A stretch of DNA of 53,682 nucleotides, taken from assembly GCA_031292015.1 (NCBI GenBank), contig JARLHY010000157.1, positions 1 through 53,682 of the forward strand. Reading direction: 5' to 3'. Positions 25,830 through 34,260 of this stretch are shown here, in pieces. The position numbers and the translations under genes were made by a program. The stretch comes from Negativicutes bacterium (GTDB taxonomy: Bacteria; Bacillota_C; Negativicutes; Sporomusales_B; JARLHX01). A model generated the notes under the pieces. It worked only from the letters and a program-made list of their open reading frames with translations, did no database searches and was not told the origin of the DNA. Within the stretch, counting starts at the first letter, position 1. The number at the start of each line of letters is the position of its first letter.

Positions 25830-28079
25830 ATGAAAAGGGTGCGGATTGGCATTGCCGGTATTGTGCAGGGGGTGGGATTCCGCCCCTTTGTCTATCATCT
25901 GGCCCGGCGCCATCAGTTGTCCGGCTGGGTGCTGAACGACGCCGGCGGAGTGGTGATCGAAGCCGAGGGAGCCGCAGCGGCACTGGCTGATTTTGTGGTT
26001 GCCCTGAAGACTGAAGCTCCACCACTGGCGGTTATTGCCGATATCACGGTGACGCCGCTGGCGGCGCAGGGCGGCATCGATTTTATCATCAGGACAAGTC
26101 AGGTGTCGACCGCTGCGACGGCCTTGGTTTCGCCCGATGTGGCCACCTGCCCCGATTGCCGGCGCGAGCTTGCCGACCCGCAGGACCGACGCTTCGGCTA
26201 CCCGTTTATTAACTGCACCAGTTGTGGTCCGCGCTACACCATTATCACCGATATCCCTTATGACCGCCCGAACACCACTATGGCCGAATTTGCCATGTGT
26301 CCGGCCTGTCAGGCCGAATACGACGACCCTGCCGACCGGCGGTTTCACGCCCAGCCCAATGCCTGTCTGGTCTGCGGTCCGCAGTACCGCTTGCTGGACG
26401 GCGGCGGTCGTTCGCTCCCAGGTGATCCGCTGGCTGAGGCCCGCCGCCTGGTTGGTGAGGGGGCCATCCTGGCCATCAAGGGAATGGGCGGTTATCACCT
26501 GGCCTGCGACGCCTTCAACGAAAGGGCGGTGGCAGCTCTCCGGACCCGCAAGATCCGCGAGGACAAGCCCTTTGCCGTGATGGGCGGCAGCCTGGAAGCC
26601 GTCCGGCGACAGTGCCAGGTAGCGGCCAAAGAAGCTGATCTGCTCGGGGGCACGGTGCGGCCGATTGTGCTGCTGGCCAAAGGGGCCGGCTACCATTTGG
26701 CGGCCGCTGTCGCTCCAGGCAACCCTTGTCTCGGGGTGATGCTGCCCTATACGCCGGTTCACTGGCTATTGTTAGACCCGGCGGCTGTCTGGGTGATGAC
26801 CAGTGGCAATGTCAGTGACGAACCTATTGCCTACAATGATGACGATGCTTTGGACAGACTGGCCGGCATCGCCGACTATTTTCTGGTACATAACCGGAGA
26901 ATTTATTGCCGGGCCGACGATTCGGTGGCCCGGATTTTTCAGAATAAACCCTTTATTCTCCGCCGCGGCCGGGGCCTGGCTCCGGCCCCTGTTCGTCTGG
27001 CGCAGCCGGGGGCGCAGGTGTTGGCCTGCGGCGGAGAACTCAAAAGCACCTTCTGCCTGACCCGGGGAGACTTGGCTTTTTTGAGCTCCCATGTCGGCGA
27101 CCTGGAGAATATGGCCACCTTCGGGGCCTATACCGCGGCAGTCGTTCATTACCAGCGCCTGTTCGCTGTCAAGCCTGAAGTGGTAGCCCATGACCTCCAC
27201 CCTGATTACCTGTCGACCCGGTATGCTGAGTCGCTGGATTTGCCCCGGATCGCCGTCCAGCATCATCACGCCCATATTGCCGGCGTCCTGGCCGAGCACG
27301 GCTTAAACGAGCAGGTGATCGGCGTGGCCTTTGACGGCACCGGCTATGGAAGCGACGGCCACCTGTGGGGCGGGGAATTTCTGCTGGCCGACTGTTGCGA
27401 ATTTACCAGGCTGGCCCATTGCCGTTATCTGGCCCTCCCCGGAGGGAGCAAGGCCATCAGGGAACCGTGGCGGCCGGCGGCTTTGCTGCTCCAGGAGTTG
27501 TACGGACCCGGTTTTGCCGATATGAATCTTCCTTTGACCCGCCTGCTGCCCGACGGCTGGCAACTGGCGCTGGAGGCTGGGGCCAAGGGCATCAACACCC
27601 CGCTGGCGTCAGGGGCGGGACGGCTGTTCGACATCGCCGCCGCCATTCTTGGCATCCGCACCCACATCAACTATGAGGGCCAGGCAGCGATCGAACTGGA
27701 ACTGGCTGCGGCGGGAGTCAAGGGAGTGGTCCTGCCCTACGACATCACAGTAGGCGGCGTTCCGCGGCTCGATTTTAGGCCGACATTCGCCGCTATGGTG
27801 GAAGGGATACTTGCCGGTAGGCCACAGGCCGAACTGGCGGCGGCCTTTCACACGACGATGGCGGCGGCGATTGCCGCTATGACCCGGCAACTGAGCCGGG
27901 CGACAGGGATTGGCAAGGTCGCCCTGAGCGGCGGCGTCTTTCAGAATATGACCCTGCTTCAGCAGGTCGTCTGCCTGCTGGAAAAGGAATTTACCATCCT
28001 CCTGCCTCGCCAGGTCCCGCCCAATGACGGCGGTTTGGCGCTGGGGCAGGCGGCAGTTGCCATTGAAAGGAGTAGATGA
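25830..28079 (+). CDS. hypF: Carbamoyltransferase HypF
   Basis: 749 residues, full length. HypF uses carbamoyl phosphate and ATP to place a carbamoyl group on the C-terminal cysteine of HypE, the source of cyanide in NiFe-hydrogenases. Domains in order: acylphosphatase (about 1-90, GIVQGVGFRPFVYHL), two C-x2-C-x18-C-x2-C zinc fingers (about 105-180), YrdC-like domain (about 195-380), and a Kae1-like carbamoyltransferase (HHHAHIAGVLAEHG, GVAFDGTGYG). A GGGAGCGG site lies upstream. It is first in the hypFCDE operon; its stop overlaps the region just before hypC. Confidence 0.97.
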   Translation: MKRVRIGIAGIVQGVGFRPFVYHLARRHQLSGWVLNDAGGVVIEAEGAAAALADFVVALKTEAPPLAVIADITVTPLAAQGGIDFIIRTSQVSTAATALVSPDVATCPDCRRELADPQDRRFGYPFINCTSCGPRYTIITDIPYDRPNTTMAEFAMCPACQAEYDDPADRRFHAQPNACLVCGPQYRLLDGGGRSLPGDPLAEARRLVGEGAILAIKGMGGYHLACDAFNERAVAALRTRKIREDKPFAVMGGSLEAVRRQCQVAAKEADLLGGTVRPIVLLAKGAGYHLAAAVAPGNPCLGVMLPYTPVHWLLLDPAAVWVMTSGNVSDEPIAYNDDDALDRLAGIADYFLVHNRRIYCRADDSVARIFQNKPFILRRGRGLAPAPVRLAQPGAQVLACGGELKSTFCLTRGDLAFLSSHVGDLENMATFGAYTAAVVHYQRLFAVKPEVVAHDLHPDYLSTRYAESLDLPRIAVQHHHAHIAGVLAEHGLNEQVIGVAFDGTGYGSDGHLWGGEFLLADCCEFTRLAHCRYLALPGGSKAIREPWRPAALLLQELYGPGFADMNLPLTRLLPDGWQLALEAGAKGINTPLASGAGRLFDIAAAILGIRTHINYEGQAAIELELAAAGVKGVVLPYDITVGGVPRLDFRPTFAAMVEGILAGRPQAELAAAFHTTMAAAIAAMTRQLSRATGIGKVALSGGVFQNMTLLQQVVCLLEKEFTILLPRQVPPNDGGLALGQAAVAIERSR

Positions 28080-28081
28080 GT

Positions 28082-28306
28082 ATGTGTCTGGCGGTACCAG
28101 CTAAAATCGTAGAGAAAGTGGATATGCTGGCGACGGTGGATGTGAGCGGAGTGACCCGCAAAGTCAGTCTGATGTTGGTGCCTGAGGCCGAGGTCGGCGA
28201 CTTTGTGTTGGTACACGCCGGTTTCGCCATCCAGAAGGTAGACGAAGAAGAAGCGGTGCGCACCCTGGAACTGCTGAAGGAGTTGGCCGGGTATGATGAA
28301 GAATAA
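28082..28306 (+). CDS. hypC: Hydrogenase maturation chaperone HypC
   Basis: 74 residues. HypC with HypD carries the iron with its CN and CO ligands to the hydrogenase large subunit. The N-terminal MCLAVPAKI is diagnostic, as Cys2 must be at the N-terminus after Met removal; this sets the start at ATG 28082 rather than the in-frame ATG at 28076, which would add two residues before the Cys. AAAGGAG lies 9 bases upstream. It overlaps hypD by 14 bases. Confidence 0.95.
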   Translation: MCLAVPAKIVEKVDMLATVDVSGVTRKVSLMLVPEAEVGDFVLVHAGFAIQKVDEEEAVRTLELLKELAGYDEE

Positions 28307-29393
28307 TCAGACCGCCCAAACCCGCAAGACCAGCGCATTTTTCACCACCCAAATCGACCGCCTGATCACCAAACCGGTGCGGCTGATGGAAGTTTGTGGC
28401 ACCCATACGGTGGCCATTTTCAAGGCCGGCGTCCGCCAGCTTTTGCCGCGCCAGGTCGAGCTGGTCAGCGGCCCCGGTTGTCCGGTGTGCGTCACTCCCA
28501 ACGGCTTTCTCGATACCGCTGTGGCTTACAGCCGCCGCGAAGATGTTATCATCACCACCTTTGGCGACATGCTGCGGGTGCCGGGCTCCTCTTCCAGTCT
28601 CAGCGCCGAAAAGGCGGCCGGTGCCGATATCCGGATGGTCTATTCCCCGCTCGATAGCCTGGATATCGCTGTTGCCAATCCCCAGAAGAAGATTATTTTT
28701 TTGGCGGTCGGCTTTGAAACCACGGCGCCGACGGCGGCGGCTTCGGTGCTGGCAGCTGAGGCCGCCGGACTGAGCAATTTCTTTGTTCTTTCAGCCCACA
28801 AGCTGGTGCCGCCGGCTCTCAGGGCTCTTTTGACCGCGGCCGAGGTGCAGGTGGACGGGTTTCTCCTGCCTGGGCACGTCAGCGCCATTATCGGCGAAGA
28901 GCCGTACCGGTTTTTAATTGAAGAATATAATATCCCGGCGGTTATCGCCGGGTTTGAGCCGCTGGATATCCTCCAGTCGGTCTATATGCTGGCCCGGCAG
29001 ATCGCAGCCGGCACGGCGGCGCTGGAAAACCAGTACAGCCGCATCGTCAAACCGGAGGGCAACCCGACAGCGAGGCAGGTGCTGGCCAGGGTTTATGGCG
29101 AAGCAGATGCCAACTGGCGGGGGATCGGTGTCATTCCCGGTTCCGGGCTGGCGGTCAGGGACGGGTACCGGCGCTTTGACGCCATGATGAGTCTGCCGGT
29201 AGAGGTGGAAAAGACGCGGGAACCGGCAGGTTGCCGCTGCGGCGAAGTGCTGCGCGGGGTCATCAAGCCAACCCAATGCCCGCTGTTTGGCAAAACCTGC
29301 TTCCCTGAGCGGCCGGTGGGTTCCTGCATGGTGTCGGTCGAGGGTACCTGTGCGGCCTGGTACAAGTATGGCGACGGGAGGTGGCAGGGTTGA
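28293..29393 (+). CDS. hypD: Hydrogenase maturation protein HypD
   Basis: 366 residues. HypD is a 4Fe-4S protein that with HypC assembles the Fe(CN)2CO unit. Conserved blocks: EVCGTHT (catalytic cysteine), SGPGCPVCVTP, FGDMLRVPGS, FETTAPT, LPGHVSAIIG and the C-terminal cluster cysteines in GCRCGEVLRG...CPLFGKTCFPE. The start lies inside hypC (ATG 28293, or 28296), 10 bases after AAGGAG. The stop overlaps the hypE TTG start. Confidence 0.97.
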   Translation: MMKNNQTAQTRKTSAFFTTQIDRLITKPVRLMEVCGTHTVAIFKAGVRQLLPRQVELVSGPGCPVCVTPNGFLDTAVAYSRREDVIITTFGDMLRVPGSSSSLSAEKAAGADIRMVYSPLDSLDIAVANPQKKIIFLAVGFETTAPTAAASVLAAEAAGLSNFFVLSAHKLVPPALRALLTAAEVQVDGFLLPGHVSAIIGEEPYRFLIEEYNIPAVIAGFEPLDILQSVYMLARQIAAGTAALENQYSRIVKPEGNPTARQVLARVYGEADANWRGIGVIPGSGLAVRDGYRRFDAMMSLPVEVEKTREPAGCRCGEVLRGVIKPTQCPLFGKTCFPERPVGSCMVSVEGTCAAWYKYGDGRWQG

Positions 29394-30400
29394 AAGAGGA
29401 TAAGGTGCTGCTGGCTCACGGCAGCGGCGGCAAACTTAGCCACGAACTGGTGGCCAAGGTGATGTTGCCGGCCTTTGCCAACGAGGCGCTGGCCGAGCTT
29501 CACGACGGCGCCAAAGTCAATATCCAAGGAGCACGACTGGCGTTTACCACCGACTCCTATGTGGTTAAACCGCTGTTTTTTGCCGGTGGCGACATCGGGA
29601 AACTGGCGGTATGCGGCACGGTAAACGATTTGGCAATGACCGGCGCGGTGCCGCTCTATCTTTCAGCCGGCTTTATTATTGAAGAGGGCTTTCCGATGGC
29701 TGAGTTGACCCGGATTGTCGCCTCCATGCAGGCGGCGGCGGCCGAAGCCGGTGTCCTTATCGTTACCGGCGACACCAAAGTGGTGGAACGGGGAGCGGCG
29801 GACGGCATATATATTAATACAGCAGGAATCGGTGCCGTCATCGCCGGCAGCGATATTTCCGCGGCGAGAGTCCGGCCGGAGCAGGATATTATTCTCAGCG
29901 GCAGTATCGGCGATCATGCTGTGGCTGTGCTCGCCGGGCGGTATGATCTGACCCTGCCGCAGTCGGTCGCCAGCGATTGCGCCCCCCTGGGCGGGCTGGT
30001 CAAAGACATGCTGGCTGAGGTGCCGACCATCGCCATGCTCAGAGATCCTACCAGAGGCGGTTTGGCCACAACCCTCAACGAAATCGCCGCGACAGCAGGG
30101 GTGGGCATGCTGCTCGAAGAGGACGCCATTCCGGTGCGTCCTGAGGTTTTAGCAGTCTGTGATCTTCTGGGATTTGATCCACTTTATCTGGCCAATGAAG
30201 GGAAAATTCTGATTATCGTCGAAGCTAACCATACACAGCAGTTGTTGTCGCTACTGCGAAAGCACTCGTACGGCAAAGACGCCAGCGTCATCGGCAAGGT
30301 GACCTCTGCGCCTGCCGGCCAAGTGGGGCTGCGTACCGCGATCGGCGGTGTCAGGCTGCTGGATATGCTGGTGGGAGACCAACTTCCCCGGATTTGTTAA
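29390..30400 (+). CDS. hypE: Carbamoyl dehydratase HypE
   Basis: 336 residues. HypE dehydrates its own C-terminal thiocarboxamide to thiocyanate with ATP. It has the PurM-like fold (LLAHGSGGKLSHEL, FTTDSYVV, GTVNDLAMTGA, RDPTRGGLATTLNE) and ends exactly in PRIC, whose cysteine is the carbamoylation site. The start was taken as TTG 29390, since GGGAGG lies 8 bases before it and it overlaps the hypD stop; a GTG at 29381 would add three residues. hypA, hypB and the hydrogenase itself are not in this window. Confidence 0.96.
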   Translation: MKEDKVLLAHGSGGKLSHELVAKVMLPAFANEALAELHDGAKVNIQGARLAFTTDSYVVKPLFFAGGDIGKLAVCGTVNDLAMTGAVPLYLSAGFIIEEGFPMAELTRIVASMQAAAAEAGVLIVTGDTKVVERGAADGIYINTAGIGAVIAGSDISAARVRPEQDIILSGSIGDHAVAVLAGRYDLTLPQSVASDCAPLGGLVKDMLAEVPTIAMLRDPTRGGLATTLNEIAATAGVGMLLEEDAIPVRPEVLAVCDLLGFDPLYLANEGKILIIVEANHTQQLLSLLRKHSYGKDASVIGKVTSAPAGQVGLRTAIGGVRLLDMLVGDQLPRIC

Positions 30401-30452
30401 CATCCTGACAGGGTGTACAGCATAAATTTTAGCAAGAGAAGGAGGTGTTTTT

Positions 30453-31829
30453 ATGCGCATGGACTATGGTCTAAAGCTGGAATTGCAGCAAAAACTGGTA
30501 ATGACGCCCCAGCTGCGCCAAGCCATTGCGATTTTGCAGCTCTCCTCCTTGGAATTGGCTGAGATGGTGGAACAGCAAATGTTGGAGAATCCTGTTTTGG
30601 AACTGGAAGAAAAGCCTTCTGTCGAGGTTCCGGAAGAGGACGCCGTTGATCTTCAGCTGAAAAAATATTTCGATTGGGCCGAGTATTTTAACGACGGTAC
30701 CGACACCGGCTATTCGGCGCCGGTCGCCGACGACAAGCCGTCCTTTACGGCTTTGGCTCCTGCGACTTCCACGTTGCAGGATCATCTGGAATTTCAGCTT
30801 CACCTGGCCGTATTGGCCGGTGTAGCCCGCCATATCGGCGGCTATCTCATCGGCTGTATTGATGACAACGGCTACTTGTGCGGCACAGTGACCGAGGCTG
30901 CCCAAAACATGGGTGTGAGTGTCCAGACGGTGGAAGATGTTCTCAAACTCATCCAGACCTTTGACCCCCCTGGAGTCGGGGCCCGTGACCTCCGGGAATG
31001 TCTCATGATTCAGGTGGAGTACCGGGCAATGAATGATCGCCTGGTTTCTGCGATCGTCGACAAGTATCTGGATGAAGTTGCTGCCGGTCATTACAAGCTG
31101 ATTGCCGATAAATTGGCCTGTACGCCGCATGATGTGCAGCGGGCCGTGGATTTAATCCGTACTCTCGATCCCAAGCCGGGCAGAGCCTTTTCCAGCGGTG
31201 ACCAGCCGTGTTATATTATTCCCGATGTGACCATTGAGCGGGTCAGTGGCAATTATGTGATTATTATCAATGATAGCAATATTCCCCATTTGACGATCAA
31301 CCCTTATTATCGGCGTATTGTCCGGGACGCGGACGGCGAAGCCAAGAAATTTGTGGAAGGGCGGATCAATGCTGCAGTCTGGCTGCTCAAGAGTATCGAG
31401 CAGCGCCGTCGTACCCTGTACAATGTCGTCGCCACCATTATTGAACTGCAGCGGGATTTTTTCGATTATGGTTCAAAGTTTTTGCATCCCTTGACGATGA
31501 AAAAAGTGGCCGACCAGGTGGGTATTCACGAATCGACCGTCAGTCGGGCTATTGCCAATAAATACGCTGAAACTCCCCACGGTGTGGTCAGCCTGCGTAC
31601 CTTTTTTACCGCCGGGCTTCAGGGAGTTGACGGAGCCAGTTTGTCTGCCTCTACTGTCAAACGGCTGATTAAGGACATGGCGGGACAAGAAGACCCTGGA
31701 CATCCTCTGAGTGATCAGGCGATGGCCGAATGTCTGGCTGGCCGGGGAATTACCGTTTCCCGGCGCACGGTGGCCAAATATCGGGAAGAACTTGGTATCC
31801 AGTCTTCCGCCAAACGCAAACGCTACTAG
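30453..31829 (+). CDS. rpoN: RNA polymerase sigma-54 factor
   Basis: 458 residues. Region I with the glutamine-rich QKLVMTPQLRQAIAILQLSSLEL (about 9-32, binds activators), acidic region II, core-binding region, helix-turn-helix around IHESTVSRAIANKY, and the RpoN box SRRTVAKYREEL near the C-terminus. The ribosome site AAGGAGGTG is very strong. It is monocistronic with its own terminator. Sigma-54 needs enhancer-binding activators; none is encoded in the window, and I saw no clear TGGCAC-N5-TTGC promoter nearby. Confidence 0.97.
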   Translation: MRMDYGLKLELQQKLVMTPQLRQAIAILQLSSLELAEMVEQQMLENPVLELEEKPSVEVPEEDAVDLQLKKYFDWAEYFNDGTDTGYSAPVADDKPSFTALAPATSTLQDHLEFQLHLAVLAGVARHIGGYLIGCIDDNGYLCGTVTEAAQNMGVSVQTVEDVLKLIQTFDPPGVGARDLRECLMIQVEYRAMNDRLVSAIVDKYLDEVAAGHYKLIADKLACTPHDVQRAVDLIRTLDPKPGRAFSSGDQPCYIIPDVTIERVSGNYVIIINDSNIPHLTINPYYRRIVRDADGEAKKFVEGRINAAVWLLKSIEQRRRTLYNVVATIIELQRDFFDYGSKFLHPLTMKKVADQVGIHESTVSRAIANKYAETPHGVVSLRTFFTAGLQGVDGASLSASTVKRLIKDMAGQEDPGHPLSDQAMAECLAGRGITVSRRTVAKYREELGIQSSAKRKRY

Positions 31830-31848
31830 TATTTTCCTGCAGTAGGAC

Positions 31849-31884
31849 AAAACCGCTCCAGCTGGCGCTTGAGCGGTTTTTTAT
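31849..31884 (+). terminator. Terminator after rpoN
   Basis: AAAACCGCTC / GAGCGGTTTT with a 12-base loop, followed by TTATT. Confidence 0.85.
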
Positions 31885-32169
31885 TGCAAAATTGAAAAAA
31901 CGGCGCTGATTTTCGGGAGGATTCTGCGAAGTGGCGGCGAAATTTGTGATCAATGGCTCATCAGTGATGAGTGGTTGGATGATGGGATGGGTTTCGGTTG
32001 CGTATCCTATAGTTCCGCCTCGTCGCGATGGGTTTATTTTATTTTGCTGGAAGAGGTGACTTTCGGCGAATTCTTTGCCGGAGACCGCTGCTGGCCGGGA
32101 CAAGCTTGTATCCCCGGCCGATCAGGGCAAAATAAAGCGAAACCATTACATAATTTGGGGGAGTTAGTT
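31885..32169 (+). promoter_or_regulatory. Leader of the 32170-35559 cassette, with a perfect dyad
   Basis: No gene that I can support lies here, though a 42-codon frame from GTG 31931 has GGGAGG upstream. It contains the perfect 7-1-7 palindrome CTCATCAGTGATGAG (31957-31971), of the size bound by GntR/FCD regulators, and a GGCCGGG...CCCGGCC hairpin (32093-32119). A good -35/-10 pair is not obvious. Confidence 0.45.
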
Positions 32170-32622
32170 TTGAAGCCAATAGATCCTTATGCAGCTGGTA
32201 AGTTTTCCGCCAATCCGTATGCCGCGAAGCGGGCGGTATTAGGTCCTCTGGCCGTGGTGCTCGACGGTAGGATGGATGACCGCGGTTTGCTTTTGATCAA
32301 ACCGATCTCCCGCTGCATCCGCCGCCATGATATTCACGAACTCATCCTGACCGATGAAGCGGAGGCAAAACCGGGAGCGGTGGTCAATCGCATCGCCTAT
32401 CTCGGATTTGTCGAAATCGAGCAGGGAGGAGTCATTGTCGAAGGGGACGCGGTATTTCTTGCCGGTGAGAAGGTTGGAGTACTGGCTGGTTTTGATGAGA
32501 CCCACATGCCCAATCACTTGAACATTGTAATCCGGACTGAAACCATGATTTCCGGTTCGATGCTGGGGGCAAGATTGGGAATGAAAGTTTGTTTCGAAAT
32601 GCTGACAGGGGGTGATGTGTAA
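32170..32622 (+). CDS. Conserved protein of unknown function, first gene of an uncharacterised cassette
   Basis: 150 residues, soluble, one basic and mostly beta-rich domain. Pattern: KPIDPYAAGKFSANPYAAKRAV, then VVLDGRMDDRGLLLIKPISRCIRRHDIHELILTDE split by glycines, and GFDETHMPNHLNIVI near the end. I do not know its function; it may belong to a small DUF family always found with this transporter. Start: TTG 32170 with GGGGGAG 6 bases upstream; the frame is open further upstream but without a ribosome site. It is followed by the transporter after 68 bases. Confidence 0.7.
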   Translation: MKPIDPYAAGKFSANPYAAKRAVLGPLAVVLDGRMDDRGLLLIKPISRCIRRHDIHELILTDEAEAKPGAVVNRIAYLGFVEIEQGGVIVEGDAVFLAGEKVGVLAGFDETHMPNHLNIVIRTETMISGSMLGARLGMKVCFEMLTGGDV

Positions 32623-32690
32623 CAGGAGACCGGTATCTGAATTACCTTTGACTCGGTTACCGATCAAGTTATAAATCGAGGAGGTCAATT

Positions 32691-34103
32691 ATGCAGGTTG
32701 TAATCCTTTCGCTGGCGGACTGGTTGTTTATGGCTTTCGTTATCATAACCTTAGGTTGCCTTGCTACCCGCCGCGATGCGCTGCTTCCGACTGCTGTCGG
32801 GTTGGTGGTCGTCGGAGCCGTTCTGAGTCATAGTTTTATCGGCGGTCTTATGGTCGCATTCAACGCCATCATGGCCTCAACTACCGATTTATTGAACATT
32901 ATTATCGTCATTGCTCTGATTGTGATGATGACAAAAACGATGGAAGATATGGGTTCGGACCGGTTGATGGTTGTCCCCATCCGCGGTCTTCTGGGCAACG
33001 CCTATATTTCCTACTGGGTTATCGGTTTTGCGATGCTGATCCTGTCCTGGTTCATCTGGCCGACACCGGCCGCGCCCCTCCTTGGCGCCCTGGTGGTGCC
33101 GCTGGCCATTGTCAGCGGGCTGCCGCCGATGATTGCCGCCATGGCGGTGTCGATATTCGGCAAGGGAGTCGGGCTTTCCAGTGACTTTATCATTCAGGGA
33201 TCACCGGCGGTTACCGCCAAGCTCACCAATATTCCCATCAACGAGATTATTTCTTCCAGCATCCCGGTGTGGGGCGCGATTTCCATCACCGCCGTCCTTG
33301 TTTCTTATTTCATCGCGTTCCGGACCATCAAAGCCAGTAAAAAAGACGGTGGCCCTGTCAGTATGAAAGGCTCGACCATTAGTCTGGAAGACATGCAGAT
33401 CAAGGCGGCGGCTACCTCGACCGTCAACGCCAGCCCTATCGGCCGGGTGATGGCCTGGGTCATCCCGATCGCGCTGCTTACCGATATTTATTACATGGGT
33501 GCCCTGGGGCTGCGGGGCGGCAAAGCCACCGCCCTCATCGGCGGTACTGTGCTGATGATTACCATGGTCAGCTGCATTTTCCAGTACAAGGATCAAGCTT
33601 TCTCCAAGGCCATGGATCACGCTCGAGCCGGCTGGATGTTCGCCGTCAAGGTGTTCGGTCCGGTGGTCATTATCGCCGGTTTTTTCTGGCTGGGCGGCGA
33701 CTCCATCAAGACCATCCTTGGCGACAAAAGCGCCACCGGCCTGATGTTCCACTGGGGCTACTGGATCGCCGAACATGTGCCAATCAATAAATTCATGGTT
33801 TCACTGGTGGTTACCATCTCCAGTATGCTCGGCGCCTTCGACGGCTCGGGCTATGCAGCCATCCCGCTGGGGGCGAGTATCGCCATGGCTCTCGGCAAAC
33901 CCATCGGGGCAAACGTCTCGGTGCTGGCAGTCCAGGCTCAGATGGCAGCCATCTGGACCGGAGCCACTCTTGTTCCCTGGGGCTTTTTGGCGGTGGCGGC
34001 CGCCATCTGCGGTGTCGATCCGAAGGATCTGGCCCGCCGAAATCTGTGGCCGACACTGATCGGCCTGGCTGTCGGGGTCATTGTAACAGCGTTTTTGGCT
34101 TAG
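32691..34103 (+). CDS. Multi-pass membrane transporter, family uncertain
   Basis: 470 residues with 11 to 13 hydrophobic helices and no signal peptide. The long glycine- and proline-containing hydrophobic segments, with an IWPTPAAPLLGALVVPLAI block and a repeat-like second half (GAFDGSGYAAIPLGASIAMALG), look like the ion-transporter superfamily that includes GntP and Dcu-type organic-anion carriers. I cannot name a family with confidence. The ribosome site is GAGGAGG. It lies between a conserved protein of unknown function and an FAD enzyme, so it may import the enzyme's substrate; this is inference from context. Confidence 0.7.
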   Translation: MQVVILSLADWLFMAFVIITLGCLATRRDALLPTAVGLVVVGAVLSHSFIGGLMVAFNAIMASTTDLLNIIIVIALIVMMTKTMEDMGSDRLMVVPIRGLLGNAYISYWVIGFAMLILSWFIWPTPAAPLLGALVVPLAIVSGLPPMIAAMAVSIFGKGVGLSSDFIIQGSPAVTAKLTNIPINEIISSSIPVWGAISITAVLVSYFIAFRTIKASKKDGGPVSMKGSTISLEDMQIKAAATSTVNASPIGRVMAWVIPIALLTDIYYMGALGLRGGKATALIGGTVLMITMVSCIFQYKDQAFSKAMDHARAGWMFAVKVFGPVVIIAGFFWLGGDSIKTILGDKSATGLMFHWGYWIAEHVPINKFMVSLVVTISSMLGAFDGSGYAAIPLGASIAMALGKPIGANVSVLAVQAQMAAIWTGATLVPWGFLAVAAAICGVDPKDLARRNLWPTLIGLAVGVIVTAFLA

Positions 34104-34116
34104 CGGTATTGCCCAA

Positions 34117-34146
34117 CTTTGGCGGCCTGATGACAGGCCGCCAAAG
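34117..34146 (+). other. Strong hairpin between transporter and FAD enzyme genes
   Basis: Perfect 13-base stem CTTTGGCGGCCTG / CAGGCCGCCAAAG with an ATGA loop, but no T-run after it. It is more likely to stabilise the upstream mRNA or slow polymerase than to terminate. Confidence 0.7.
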
Positions 34147-34260
34147 CTATTGGAAGAATGGACTGCTTTACAGGAGAAGGGATATACCCCCAAGCACGGC
34201 GAATGAAAAGGCAAGTGAGATCGGCAGAAGCGAAAACACGCATTTTTTGGAGGAGAGAAG

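Noticed and set aside
25509..26762. 417-codon open frame on the minus strand opposite the SCIFF maturase and hypF
   Set aside because: High-GC shadow: both genes on the plus strand are certain, and the frame shows no known motif or ribosome site.
31931..32059. 42-codon frame from GTG 31931 with GGGAGG upstream
   Set aside because: The spacing is 10 bases, there is no similarity I recognise, and it covers the palindrome; more likely leader DNA.
34117..34146. Terminator between transporter and FAD enzyme genes
   Set aside because: Strong stem but no T-run on either strand, so listed only as a hairpin.
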